From NCBI RefSeq assembly GCF_020509005.1, contig NC_063018.1, positions 3,658,001 through 3,722,000 on the forward strand: a stretch of 64,000 bases of DNA, read 5' to 3'. Below are positions 33,406 through 44,199 of this stretch, piece after piece. The notes below the pieces were generated by a model. The model worked only from the letters and a program-made list of their open reading frames with translations. It had not been told where the DNA came from and did no database searches. The stretch is from Fulvia fulva (Eukaryota; Ascomycota; Dothideomycetes; Mycosphaerellales; Mycosphaerellaceae). The translations under genes were made by a program, and so were the position numbers. Within the stretch, counting starts at the first letter, position 1. Each line of letters starts with the position of its first letter.

Positions 33406-34072
33406 TAGTTTGGCCTCTTGCTAGATTCTAACGGACAGGGGTCTTGGCATAGCGTCGGATATAGCCGTGCCAATCATAAGCTCCACAGTGCCCATATGAT
33501 CCTTGAGGGCATCGACGGGAACACGAAGTTTGTCGGTCACAATGCTATACATTCCGTGCTAGAGTCCGGTCATACAGCTCTCACAGAGCTAATATGTCTC
33601 ATAACATCGCTCAATGACGATGAAGTTCACCACGAATTTGCCGGCCTTCGCCAAATCTGAACCCTCGACCCAACTCCCCGCTGATGGCTGCAGTCAGATG
33701 GCAGCAACGTTGAATGTTGTCCATAGAAATGAGATGCGCACCATGAGGCGGATGCGATACTGGAGAAAAGCGCTCAGCTTGCTTATCTGCTACGACCCCA
33801 TACTGTGCAGCCCCATCTGTAGTCCGCTTCTGATTAATCCACATCATGAAGAGTCTCCCCTGAACAACAACGATGCCGCCTCTGCCTGTCTGCTATGTAT
33901 AATCATTATAGTATGTCCTCGTGTGAACGCTAACATCACTCGCTTTTCTCACTCCGTCAAATGCATCAACTTCGCGCCGAAGACACCCGTCCACAGCATC
34001 CATCATCTACCCAACCCCATGCCACGCCATGCACAATGCAAACAGAACGCTCACAAACCGCACTAGACAGGA
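33406..34072. other. intergenic, downstream of DUF1765 gene
   Basis: About 670 bp without a supportable gene between the mariner right end and the stop of the DUF1765 gene, likely including its 3' UTR. Confidence 0.45.
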
Positions 34073-37000
34073 TTAAGACGGCCTCTTGAAGACCTCAACT
34101 CCCAGCGCTGGCGTTTCAACATGCTTATTACTAGGTGCGCCCTCGTTTTTGCGCCTTTCGAAGAAATTATGGCACTCGCCGACGACGATCGTCCATTCTG
34201 CCAGTGCTCTGCCGCTGTATCGTGCTCGACTTGCGCTCTCGCCACGAGGCTCGACAGCTTTCATGGCTCCTTCGATGGAGTATCGCTTGTTTGAGTGGCT
34301 TTGCAAGTACTGCTGAGCGGGTGGAGGAAGTCTGGGCGGAAAGAGTCGCATAGGCGGCATCGGCTTGTTTGCAGGGTGGAATTCGAGCGAGAACTTGAAT
34401 GTCAGGGTTCGGTACTGAGATTGGGGAGCGGGCTTTGTAGTGTCGTCTGCTTTGCAGGCTTTGTTGGATACACTTGGATCATCGGTTGCGGTTCGTATTA
34501 TCGGTGATGGTCGTTCTGCTGCAGGTGTCGTGGTCTTCGACTTGGTCGCCTCCTTGGCAGGACCCCTTGACTTCGAGCGAGCTTTCGAGCCGATCATCTT
34601 TCTAAAGAACCCGCCAATCCCTTTCGGCGTATCAGTGTCGGAGTCCAGTCCATTAGACGAAGAGGAGTCAGGTCTTGGGTCGACTCCATCAAGGAGAGCC
34701 GCGGCTTCAGAGGTACGTCTCCAAGCAGGCTTCTGCATGGTTGCATCTCCGAGCAATCCCTCGAACGTCAAGAAGGATCCACCAGTAGTGGCTTGGTTGT
34801 CCGTTCTGACAATCAGTAGCCTTCGTCCTGGGGCCGGATTGCATGGGCTGGTCACGGGTGGTAGAGACTGATCGGCCTCGGCTGCGTTGCGCAGGTGCAG
34901 GTAATGTGACCATGTGTCCTGGAGACGTTGTTGCAAGGTCTCCAGCATCTCTAAATCAGCGTCGCCATCGTCGCCATCATGTCGGCCAAGCCGCCAGCAC
35001 AATAGTCGCATGAAGTAAGCCCGAACCATAGGGCACCAGTGGTTGAATCTGCTCTCAAACACATCCGGGTCTAGGAGGAGGCTCAAACAGAGGTTTGTCC
35101 TTCGATCCCATTCCTTGCCGAACATGTTCCAGACTGTGAACAGGAAAGCATACAACCTGATCTCGGTCATAGTATTGTCGCTCTCGATCATCTTCCTGCA
35201 AACAGTCTGCCAAAATTCTTGGTTCAACAGGGGACCTTCAGTATATTTCAACTGCTCATAGCGGATCAATATGACCAAAGCCTCCTCCATGAAGTCCATG
35301 AGTACGTAGCAAGCCGAATGGTCGAACAAAGATGTGGCCCGGGCGGCGGCTTGAAGCAGATCGTTGAACGATTGGGCGAAAAGCTCCCTCGCCAGAGGGT
35401 GATCGCCCGTGCGCTCTGATAGAAAGTCTCGAATCAACATAACCAAGCGGTTCTCGGCCATGGGTCGCACAGCATTCGTTGGCGGCAAAGGCAAAGTCGT
35501 GGCAACAGCATCTGGATCTCCTAGCATTTCGTCGAACGTAGGAGCCGGCAACGCTGTCGAATCCTGCTGGTTCTGAGCAGCCTCTCGGTGGATTGTAGCA
35601 TCGAGATTAGCTAGAATCTGCGCGTGTACGAGTAGCATGCCCGGTGCACACATTCTTTCCTTCTTGGACGAGTCCGAAGGTAAGAAGTCCGTTGCAAGTA
35701 TATGGAAGTGTTTGGCGAACACGTAGAACAGATCGCTTTCTCTCCCATTCCAGCGATTTAGCCACGTGCCCCACCATTCCACATGTGATGTGCCTAGCGG
35801 GAGTGGTGGAGGTGTTCTGAGCTTCCGCATGTACTTCATGAGCGAGGTGAACTCAAGCTGGTGCAATGCAGGCGGGAAGTTGGCAACAATGTCGGCGGCA
35901 AATTCGGCCATCTGGTCAAACTTGCCAATGCCGTTCTCAGAGAGCACACGTCGCAAAGTATCCATGGGAGGCTCCCATAAACGGACCAAGACGTCTGCCA
36001 TACCTGGCACGAACATGAAAGCATACGCGCATGCTTTGCCACAGAACGCTACGAGACTGGCAGATGCATTCCTCATTGACATCTTGTCCACCACAAAAGC
36101 CATCTGCGAGCTCAAGTTCTGTACGAAGATATTCCGTACATTGTGGTGGACGGAATCAGCGAGAAAGTCCGAAGCTGCTGAGCCAAGCGACGTGTTGGAG
36201 CGGTTGCCAGTCGATAGTGTCACCCTTATCCGCTCAACAAGGGGACAAAATGGAGATGGCGACAGGCGCCACTCTGGTCGCTCCATGATACCAATGATGC
36301 CATCTAGGATGACAGGTCGGTCAGTGCCTGAGATCGATTGATTGTTACGGCCATGAAGCAGCTCGACCAGGCCAGTCCACCACTTGTTCAGAATGTTGAC
36401 TCTGCGATCGAGATCCTCTGGGCGCAAAGTCTTGTTCGACGGATGATCAACATAGCTTCGCAAGAATGACATTAGTGAATTGCGAACAACATTCGCCTTC
36501 AGTGACGTCGTTTTGGATGAGAACTTGGTAAAATCGCCCTCCAAAGTACGAAAGACATTCCATAGTTCGTCTTTCTTCCTCGTGACGCCGGACAGTGGAC
36601 TGGGCTGATGTAGCTTTTCAGAAGATACTAGCCTGGGCATAGGCGCTGCACGATCAGACATTGGCGAAGACGATCTTAGATTCGGTAGCTTGTCTGTAGA
36701 GAACGATTTGGGGAGTGCAGGCACTACAGGTACCACATGCTCGGCAGTCGCAGGTAGCGCAGAGGCGCGAACATCATTCGTGGCGACTTTCGTCAACTTG
36801 TTGCGCGAGGTCTTCTTTCGCAAGAACGTACTGCGGCGCTTCACGGATGGCTCAGTGTCCTGCTCGTCACCAGAATGTGGGCTTTCCTTCCGTTCTTTGG
36901 TTCCTCTCGCGCTTCTGGAAGTGAGAGTGCGCGAAAGCAGGGACTTTCTGCGACCATCAGAGGGTATCGCTTCCTCGGGAACAGTGCTTATAGATCCAGG

Positions 37001-37909
37001 TCCAGCAGCACTTTCTTGCTTGGTTGGAGATGGTGATCGTGAGGGCGTTGATGGTGCAGAGTTCTGAAGGGAATGTTTGGAGAAGCGTCTCGAGAAAGAC
37101 TTGTTCGAGAGCACAGATGGCCGGTGCTGAGTTTTTCCCGGGGTGGTAGCCGTCGTTGATGCCGTTCTTGTAGATTCGAGGCTCGTGCCCGACTGTCGGA
37201 TTGAAGACTCGATGCTACTACGCTTGGATGCGCTGGGGGGTTTCTGCAGCTCTGTGACTTTCTCGAGCGCCTGTGGTAGTGCTTTCGCGTGGTCGTGCTC
37301 GTCCGGCGTACTCAGACTCGAGGAATCCGGCACAGAGGTATCTGAGGTGGAGGAATCGTCGACATCGTCCTTCAGCGGGTGTTCTGGCAGCGGGAAGCCT
37401 TTGATCTCCAGAACGTCAGGATTCGCGTACTGCTGGTCCTTGGCCGCTGGCATGTATGTGTACGACGCTGCTCGCGGCAGCTCTCCATTGTTCCTTTGTA
37501 CTGTCGTCGCTTGCCCACTCGAGGCCGATTGTCTTCGGCTGCCTCTTCTGCCTCGCTCGAATGCTCGCTGGTATTGTGGTTCTGTCGCATGCCCGTTGAT
37601 TCTCTCAGTCGCGACTGAAGCCATGTCTGCCCAATTTTGCCAGGCCTGTGCTCCTCTTCCAACGAGTCCTGCTCTCGTGTTCTTCGTTATTGCTCCATGT
37701 CGCAACGCTTCACGAGCGGCAGCGCTCCGCACGAGCAGCTCTAGAAAATGCTCCCCTCCGCCTTCGATGCGGCCTCTGACGGGGGTGTCGTCGTCTTGTG
37801 ACAGTCTGACAGACCTTCGAAACAGGCGCCGTCCGTTCTGCCGGGTTGGATGATGCAGCTTCGACCTCGCTGACGCTCCAAGGCTGCAGCTCTTTGTTTC
37901 CCGCTCGGC
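34073..37909 (-). CDS. DUF1765 (UPF0592-like) large protein, 5' end unresolved
   Basis: One long exon of over 1,250 codons. The N-terminal half is low-complexity and Ser/Thr/Arg-rich (LPRAASYTYMPAAKD, SRRFSKHSLQN, PSTPSRSPSPTK), typical of a phosphorylated disordered region. The second half, from about FLRSYVDHPSNKTLRPEDLDRR, is the DUF1765 domain (NKWWTGLVELLHG, ILDGIIGIMERPEWR, HFHILATDFLPSD). It ends in a basic Ser/Thr-rich tail and FFERRKNEG. The first in-frame ATG is at 37,624, but the frame stays open and protein-like upstream to 37,909, including RGRIEGGGEHFLELLVRSAA. A small upstream exon, possibly from ATG 38,047-38,049, is therefore likely; I could not fix the splice. Biochemical role unknown. 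Confidence 0.82.
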   Translation of the reverse strand, partial: AERETKSCSLGASARSKLHHPTRQNGRRLFRRSVRLSQDDDTPVRGRIEGGGEHFLELLVRSAAAREALRHGAITKNTRAGLVGRGAQAWQNWADMASVATERINGHATEPQYQRAFERGRRGSRRQSASSGQATTVQRNNGELPRAASYTYMPAAKDQQYANPDVLEIKGFPLPEHPLKDDVDDSSTSDTSVPDSSSLSTPDEHDHAKALPQALEKVTELQKPPSASKRSSIESSIRQSGTSLESTRTASTTATTPGKTQHRPSVLSNKSFSRRFSKHSLQNSAPSTPSRSPSPTKQESAAGPGSISTVPEEAIPSDGRRKSLLSRTLTSRSARGTKERKESPHSGDEQDTEPSVKRRSTFLRKKTSRNKLTKVATNDVRASALPATAEHVVPVVPALPKSFSTDKLPNLRSSSPMSDRAAPMPRLVSSEKLHQPSPLSGVTRKKDELWNVFRTLEGDFTKFSSKTTSLKANVVRNSLMSFLRSYVDHPSNKTLRPEDLDRRVNILNKWWTGLVELLHGRNNQSISGTDRPVILDGIIGIMERPEWRLSPSPFCPLVERIRVTLSTGNRSNTSLGSAASDFLADSVHHNVRNIFVQNLSSQMAFVVDKMSMRNASASLVAFCGKACAYAFMFVPGMADVLVRLWEPPMDTLRRVLSENGIGKFDQMAEFAADIVANFPPALHQLEFTSLMKYMRKLRTPPPLPLGTSHVEWWGTWLNRWNGRESDLFYVFAKHFHILATDFLPSDSSKKERMCAPGMLLVHAQILANLDATIHREAAQNQQDSTALPAPTFDEMLGDPDAVATTLPLPPTNAVRPMAENRLVMLIRDFLSERTGDHPLARELFAQSFNDLLQAAARATSLFDHSACYVLMDFMEEALVILIRYEQLKYTEGPLLNQEFWQTVCRKMIESDNTMTEIRLYAFLFTVWNMFGKEWDRRTNLCLSLLLDPDVFESRFNHWCPMVRAYFMRLLCWRLGRHDGDDGDADLEMLETLQQRLQDTWSHYLHLRNAAEADQSLPPVTSPCNPAPGRRLLIVRTDNQATTGGSFLTFEGLLGDATMQKPAWRRTSEAAALLDGVDPRPDSSSSNGLDSDTDTPKGIGGFFRKMIGSKARSKSRGPAKEATKSKTTTPAAERPSPIIRTATDDPSVSNKACKADDTTKPAPQSQYRTLTFKFSLEFHPANKPMPPMRLFPPRLPPPAQQYLQSHSNKRYSIEGAMKAVEPRGESASRARYSGRALAEWTIVVGECHNFFERRKNEGAPSNKHVETPALGVEVFKRPS

Positions 37910-39044
37910 TCAAGTGGCAACCTCGAAGCTTTGTCGGTATCGTCAGACAACGAGCATGACAAGCGACAAGCACGTCTGCGAGGGTCTCGAGATTCCGTCT
38001 TTCGAGGCCCCGTCAAGGTGGACGGCTGGCGGTTGCAATGGTCCGCCATCCCGACATGCCCGACTGTGCTGGGCCTCTTAGGCTAATACTCCGACGACAG
38101 GGAAGACGGTTCCATCGATAGTGTGGATGCTGCTATTTCGGGACCGCTGCACCGTTCCACTACTCTATAAAGCCATCGAAATTCATTCGTCTCACCAAGT
38201 GGCGAACCGCTGGTGCTCGCCACCGCTTGGGCCATACAGCATGCACGAGCGATGTACAGTACCACCTGATCGATCCGGCCACAATGCGACCAAGGGAGGC
38301 ATTGCACACATCTGCTGCAGAAAGAACACGGCTCTCCAAAAGATCAGCCTCTGTTTCCACGCGACGGAGGAGGGACCGCGCGTCGCCTGGCAGAAAATGG
38401 CTTGCACGATCCGCTCTCACTAGAGCAGCCGTTGCTTTAGCACGCCGACCTGCCGAGCACAGCAGATGCAGTATGCAAAGGTATCATGCATCCCGAATAA
38501 AGCATCGTTGCACAGCACAGAAGATAAGATGCGCGGTAGCACGAGCAGAGGGTCGCGAGCTGCAACGTGCTGTGGGCTTGGTAGCATGAGCCTTACAGAT
38601 GAGTGGTAAGCGAGCGTCGATTGTCAATGCTTTGGGAGAACTGATAGGCCGGCACTTGACGGCATCTCTCAGCAGCCATATCTAGGTCACACATATCACC
38701 TGCGAAATGGCGCTTTGCAGCAGTGATCTTCCTGCATCTCAAGCTGCAGCCACGAGCTCGACGTGCTTCTCCGGCCATGCACGGAGTTGCATCCATCTCT
38801 TTATCGGATCTCATGCAAGAGCCGGAGAGATTCGGCAAGCCGTTTCTACCGCTTTCGGCGCAACGTTCTAGCAATAACGCTCGCAAGCCTGGTTGCTGTT
38901 GTTGCAACCTGCTTGTTGGGAGAACGTGCTCGATCTCTGTGGCTTCATGCATCCTGTGAGCAGGCAATCTTGCGGGCCAATGATGAGTACCTGAGCATGA
39001 CAAAACAACCTCCTGACCTAGATCTTCATGTGTGTGCTGGCACC
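37910..39044. other. intergenic, possible first exon of DUF1765 gene
   Basis: About 1.1 kb. Near 37,920-38,049 (minus) an ATG-led frame could supply the missing first exon of the DUF1765 gene. The rest shows no supportable gene; ORFs at 38,100-39,040 have cysteine/arginine-rich, non-protein-like composition. Confidence 0.45.
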
Positions 39045-40091
39045 TCATCGTTGACCGAAATACATGTCAGACTTGCTCGACCCTGCCATGCCACTGCTCC
39101 GAAGACTGTGTTCGTAGTCAAACGCCTTCATCAGCCCCATCAGATGTGCTGTCGCAGCCAACACCACCAGCACATGAAAGATCTGATGCGAGCTGCCCCA
39201 GATATCGAATGACCCTGGCCTCCACCTCTCCGGGACCCGTGCAGCATAGATCATTGCACCTGCTATGTACAGCGCACCTTGACTGACGAGCCATGAAAGA
39301 CCAATCTGCTGCTCCATCTGCTCGAGCCCATACATCTGCAGACCATGGAGAACAGGAAATACAGCACTCAAGCCCATCAGGACAAACATAGACGCTCTGA
39401 AGGGTCGCCATTCGGGTGATCTAAACTTCGGATGCATAATCACGATGAGGGTTCCTGCACCGATGGTGGTAATCTGGCGCTCATGTCAGTACAGTAATAG
39501 CACAGCCGTAGCAGCAAGTTTCGAGGAGGTCTTTACCATAGACCAATACACCCTAACCAACCTCGGCTCCTGACTGAATCCATAGTATATAGAAGAAATA
39601 AAACTCCCCCAAATCAACACCACAATCCCAATATAATCCAATCGATTGCCAAACCTAGCAACAACCTCTGAATGATTCGAAATCGTATGATACGTCGCCG
39701 ACATCCCCAGGCAAACCACCGCGCCAAGGAAGAAACAAGAAAAGACCATCACATCTTCATTCGTCGCCAGACCGAACCGTGGCTTGATGATTGTGTAGAA
39801 GTACCCGCCGGTGATAGCTGCCGCCAGGGCTCCGAGGAGGTGAGACCAGATGTTGACACTTTCGTTGTGGAGATGGCCGATGCTGGCGGCGGATTTTTGG
39901 TAGGAGTTGGAGGCGGGTCTGTAGCCGCTGTGGATGTAGTGGTTGTCGCGCATCCATGCTGGGAGGTCGGTCCAGAGGATTGTGAGGGCTTGGTCTAGTT
40001 TTTGTTCGGTTTTGGTGATTATGGTGTTGGTCTCTTTCGAGATGGAGATTTTGTTGTCCATGATGATGCTCTTAAGGCCACGGAGGGTCAA
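39045..40091 (-). CDS. PAQR/haemolysin-III family seven-TM protein (Izh-like)
   Basis: Two exons (39,537-40,091 and 39,045-39,473; 63-bp intron) give 327 residues. The opening LPAWMRDNHYIHSGYRPASN and SIGHLHNESVNIWSHLLGAL is the classic PAQR/adiponectin-receptor signature. Conserved zinc-site residues follow: SATYHTISNHSE in the middle and IWGSSHQIFHVLVVLAATAH at the end. About seven hydrophobic segments can be counted. Fungal members (yeast Izh proteins) act in sterol/zinc homeostasis and receptor-like or ceramidase-like signalling at membranes. The first Met is ATG 40,089-40,091; an internal Met at MDNKISIS is possible. Family call firm, exact role not. Confidence 0.9.
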
Positions 40092-40407
40092 TAGCGATGT
40101 CGAAGCTATCCAAGAGTGTCTATAGAGTTCATAGCATCAAGAATGTCGAATGAAGTGGAAACTGTTGAAGGTTGATGTATATGTTGAGGTTCTTTCCTGC
40201 CTGCAGGTGTGGCATTGATGACGGAGCTGGCTCGGCTCTGTTCTCGCATTCGTCGCTCTCGCGTTGCGCCTTCTCGAGTACACATCAACAAACATCAACC
40301 CACTTTCACATGTGACATGAACAATCGACTGCACTGGTGGCTCCATTGACTTCGCATCACCGCAATCCGTTGCACTCTGAGGTCTCCCGAAAGACCTGCC
40401 ATCCAGC
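40092..40407. other. divergent promoter region, PAQR and PCI-like genes
   Basis: About 315 bp between two divergent starts; no gene or RNA seen. Confidence 0.5.
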
Positions 40408-41437
40408 ATGACGAGCTCAGTACGGCCGCAAGCACGAAGAGCAGCATCCGGAGCATGGAATCGCTTCAAGCAGATGCCCCAAGACCCTCTAGACCATTAT
40501 GGCCTGCCTTCAAAAGGCGAGACGCGGTAATATCCATCACTCCGAGCAGGTCGTCTACCCTCACTAACAACTCCCCAGACTCCACGACCCCAAAGTCCAA
40601 GAAGCATACTACACCAAAATCGTAGAACGCTACATGAAATTCTGCGCCACCGAAGACCTCGACATCGCCTTCAATACCCTCTCCCTCGACTCCTCCTCCT
40701 TCAACAACAACAATAACACCCCACCCCTCTCCGCCACAGGCCCCACAGGCACGAAATACGGCCCCAATTCCCGGCCGCCTCTCACCCACAGCAGCACAAC
40801 AACAGGCGCGCCCTCCCCATCCACCGACCTCCCCAACATCCTCCTCGCCATGCGCAAACTCCGCGAAGGGATTTTCGCAACCCGACGACGGGACACGTTT
40901 GCGCAAATCGCATACAAATTCATCATTCACGCGAGCATCCTCTCCCGGTCGTGGGAACACTATAAACCCAGTCTAGACTATCTCCTCTACTCCATCCACC
41001 CGCACACACCCCTATCATCAACGGAATTGGCGGAATTCGTAACCTACCGCATCCTGGACCTATCCTGCCGCCAAAACGATCTCCTCGAAGCAGTCACAAT
41101 CCGCCAGCACTTCTCTTCCGTAGCGCCAGGACTCAGTGCAGGCTCGTTGCGGCGGGTGAATGTCATTTTGCAGGCTTTAGTGCATAATGATTGGGTAAGG
41201 TTTTGGAGGGTGAGGAGGGTGGTTGATGGGTATCAGAGAGCGATTATGGAATTTGCGGTGCCGGAGATGCGGTTGCATGCGTTGAAGTGTGTCGGGAAGG
41301 GGTATTTGCAGGCGGATCGGGCGTTTGTGGAGAGGAGTGGGGATCGGACGTGGGAGGAATTGGTGGGGAGGGACGGGGTGGGGTGGGAGTTGGGGGAGGA
41401 TGGGAGGGTTGTTATTAGGAGGGCGAAGGGGATGTGA
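40408..41437 (+). CDS. PCI-like helical protein (CSN8/PSMD8/SAC3 type)
   Basis: Two exons (40,408-40,526 and 40,579-41,437; 52-bp intron with CACTAAC branch point before CCCCAG) give 325 residues. After a short basic leader the protein reads LHDPKVQEAYYTKIVERYMKFC. It then has an Asn/Pro/Ser-rich insert, a helical stretch LLAMRKLREGIFATRRRDTF..IAYKFIIHASIL, and VNVILQALVHNDWVRFWRVR, ending near MRLHALKCVGKGYLQADRAF and WEELVGRDGVGWEL. This helix pattern and winged-helix-like end resemble the CSN8/PSMD8/eIF3k and SAC3/GANP groups, which are scaffold parts of the signalosome, proteasome lid or mRNA export complexes. Which one is not clear. An alternative start frame (MESLQAD) does not keep phase through the intron. 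Confidence 0.65.
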
Positions 41438-41924
41438 TGAAGATACGACGAAGGCTCGTCATGAAATGCCCGCTGGAACGTGAGAGAGGATGCTCTGGCA
41501 ACGAACGCTATGATCGCATGACTATGGGTATCTACAAATATGCTGCATGCTATGCGCCGATCATTTCTCTGGAGCAAAACACGGCGTTCAACGCTTCCGG
41601 CGCCTGGTCTGTGTCTTCCTCCACACTCATAGGCCTGCTCTATACATTAGGGCTATACACCCATGCCCTAGCCGCAGCTGCTGGCGTCGAGAGTGTCAGA
41701 CCCGCGATGCCGAGATCTTTGCTTTCCACAAAAGACGAGCAGGGCACGTGTACTTCTGCGCTTCCCAAGCAAGGGCCGACCTATTGGCACGGTGAGAGCG
41801 GGTACGGTGGCAGCGTCGATGTTTGTGGAGTCGAGAGCGCTATCGAGCTCATGGCTGCGCAGTGAGTGTGCGGCTTGGTCGAAATGGCGCCAGTCAGGGA
41901 GACGGTTTGACACTCGATCGACTC
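41438..41924. other. intergenic between convergent genes
   Basis: About 490 bp between the stops of the PCI-like and DUF2235 genes. A 143-codon plus-strand frame occurs here but has no family features or splice logic, so it is not called. Confidence 0.45.
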
Positions 41925-43539
41925 CTATCGCGGCGAAGTGCCATAAGAAGCCGGCGATACGCCACCATTACTATGCCGACTGCCACCACGACTCTTTCTC
42001 TGCCTCTTCCGCTGTCGTACGCCCGAAGGCTGTTTGACGTACGTCTCGGTCTCGGGATCATAATGCAGCAGTTCCAATTCCAGCTGCCATAGCGGTGCCT
42101 CCGGTAGAGTCTTGATGAAACCTTCCAGAGGTCTGTCTCGAGCTTTCCAGTATACGGTTGGGCGCTTGGCACCTTCTTCGTTCTCGACGATGAGCTTCCA
42201 GTCGCGTAGCGCTCTGCAGTCGTAGGCGCCTTTGTCGTCCAGTCCTGGGCCGCGGAGCTTGAGGCGGGACCGGACGGAGGGGTGGATGTATTCATGGGTG
42301 TCCAGTAAAGGATCGTCGGTGGGCTTGCCGTTTGTCGGGTCGGTATAACAATATCGGCCTGGTGTGCGGATCTTTTGCCCGCCCAAGGCGTAGAAGCCTT
42401 CCATGCCGCTGAAGATTTTGCCAAAGGACCATGGGCGTGGTTTCTGGTCCGTTCTCTCGTAGTAGTCTTCGAGTTTCTCCCATTCGTCGTGGACAAAGTC
42501 GAGGTCAAAATCCAAAAATGGTTGGCATTGTGCTATCATCCATGCCAGAGTGATAGTGGCTATCTGTTGGTCGTCGTAGCCGCCACCGACGTTACTGTGC
42601 GCTCCAGGGAACCAAACTTGGCGCAGGGTTGTGTTGTTGCCTTCGAGCTTCTCCCATAAGGTGGGTGGAAATGCGAAGCGGCGTTCATCTAGTGATAGTG
42701 CTTGGAAGGCATATTCAATCGCGTTCGACAGTGAGGTATCGTAGAAGGATAGCTCCTTCATCTGTCTCGACTGGAGACCAATCCGTGTGAGCCAGCCCAA
42801 TTTCGGCGTGCCCAGTGAGCCCACGGTGTCGAAGCAGCCCACCACTTTGACTGGGACATTCAGCCGGGTCAGTCCACGCCGTTGCAGCTCACGCTTGTAC
42901 TCCGGATCCAAGGCGCTTGGCTTGTCGGGAAAGGGGACATCCGGGTTCTTCGGTACATAGTTGTCGTTATGTCGATGCTTGACATCGCGATAAATCTCGG
43001 CCAGATATGGTACGCCCTCTCCAGTCAGAACTCCAATCTCGCCAATGAACGCAGCTATACTTCGTGCACTGAAGGCGCCGCGACTGAAACCGAAGACGAA
43101 GATTTCGTCGCCGGGGACATAGTTGGTTGCGATGAATAGGTAGCCTTCGCGAACGATTTCTTCGAGACCTTGACCTGAGATGCCTAGGATCTTGTTGCCG
43201 ATGCCACCTCCGCCACCGACTCCCCAGTGATAGTAGACGATCTGCGGTATACCATCTGAGCTGAGTGGTTTTATGGCGCGTGCTATGCGCGTGACGTTGC
43301 TGGGAATGTCGAGGGATGCCTTTAGGCTGCCACTGTCAGAGTTGAGCCAGGATCCTGGTCGATGTCAGTAGGGATGTAGATGATAGAGACGAATGCAGAC
43401 ACGCACCATCTTCACACAGGACAATCCTCTTGCCGGGCCGACCGCGCTGTGGTTCGCGAATGGAAAGTGCTCTGCTCTGGGACCGAACTCGGCTCCGGCT
43501 TCTCGCTCTGCTCGGCTCAGCGCTGGGATGGCGCGACAT
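41925..43539 (-). CDS. DUF2235 alpha/beta-hydrolase (Tle1-type phospholipase-like)
   Basis: Two exons (43,407-43,539 and 41,925-43,354; 52-bp intron) give 520 residues. After an Arg/Ser-rich leader the protein opens with KRIVLCEDGSWLNSDSG, rebuilt by the splice. Then come QIVYYHWGVGGGGG, the nucleophile elbow FVFGFSRGAFSARSIA, VVGCFDTVGSLG and VWFPGAHSNVGGGYDDQ. The last carries a conserved Asp/His pair, so Ser, Asp and His for a hydrolase triad are all visible. The C-terminus is basic. The fold is known from bacterial type VI phospholipase effectors (Tle1), while fungal members are uncharacterised housekeeping-like proteins. The substrate is unknown; a lipid ester is an inference. It shares a divergent promoter with Arp9. 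Confidence 0.9.
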
Positions 43540-44199
43540 GGGCAAGATGTGTCATAAAACCTGTCGCCACGATCCCCGGCGTGTAGTCGCAATATTGCAT
43601 GTTCGAGGCCGAGCGACGAGGCAAGGGAAGAGGGTGGAACAGAGGGCCAATGGTGTCTGGAGATAATCCGTTGCTGGTCATGTTTCTTCGAGATGAAGTC
43701 GGGCAGCGATGGCAGAAGCTCAGCCACATCCGAATCGCTGATGTCTTCCCGGCCACTCCAAGTCATCCGCCAAGAGCTGATCAACGAAGCCAGTCGAAGG
43801 GAAACGCATCGTTGCGACCATGTTACAGACACAGTGCGGTGAGTGAGTCTTCGCACCGTGATCTCATGTCAGAAGTATGTCCACAGAGGTCGATGTGTAT
43901 GTGAAAAGTGGTGCTTGGTAAGGAGCTCCCAGATGTTGGTTCGGGAGGGTCCATGCTTCGCGCTTTGGCAGTCGCGTCAACCTCGACCTGACTTTCAGCA
44001 ACACCAACACTGGCATCTGTCGCAAAGCACACCACCTCCCAATCCTACCTCGTCACGGCTCTATATACTGTTGCGCATATTGTGGTACTGTATAGCGACC
44101 TTCCGGGACCGTCAGCATTGCCTGCTGCTCAAGAGACCGTGCCATTTGGAGCACTTCTTCCACCATTGAGCACGACCCAAACATCCTCCACAGCGCGAA
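43540..44199. other. divergent promoter region, DUF2235 gene and Arp9
   Basis: About 660 bp between two divergent starts; short frames on both strands are not supportable. Confidence 0.5.

Noticed and set aside
33614..34066. 150-codon plus-strand frame after the mariner element
   Set aside because: Composition is not protein-like and there is no splice or motif support; it lies where the 3' UTR of the DUF1765 gene is expected.
38593..39048. 151-codon minus-strand frame between DUF1765 and PAQR genes
   Set aside because: Arg/Cys/His-rich random-looking composition with no domain; it overlaps the PAQR stop region.
41434..41865. 143-codon plus-strand frame between two convergent genes
   Set aside because: It starts inside the previous stop region, has no homology-like motif and probably reflects 3' UTR.
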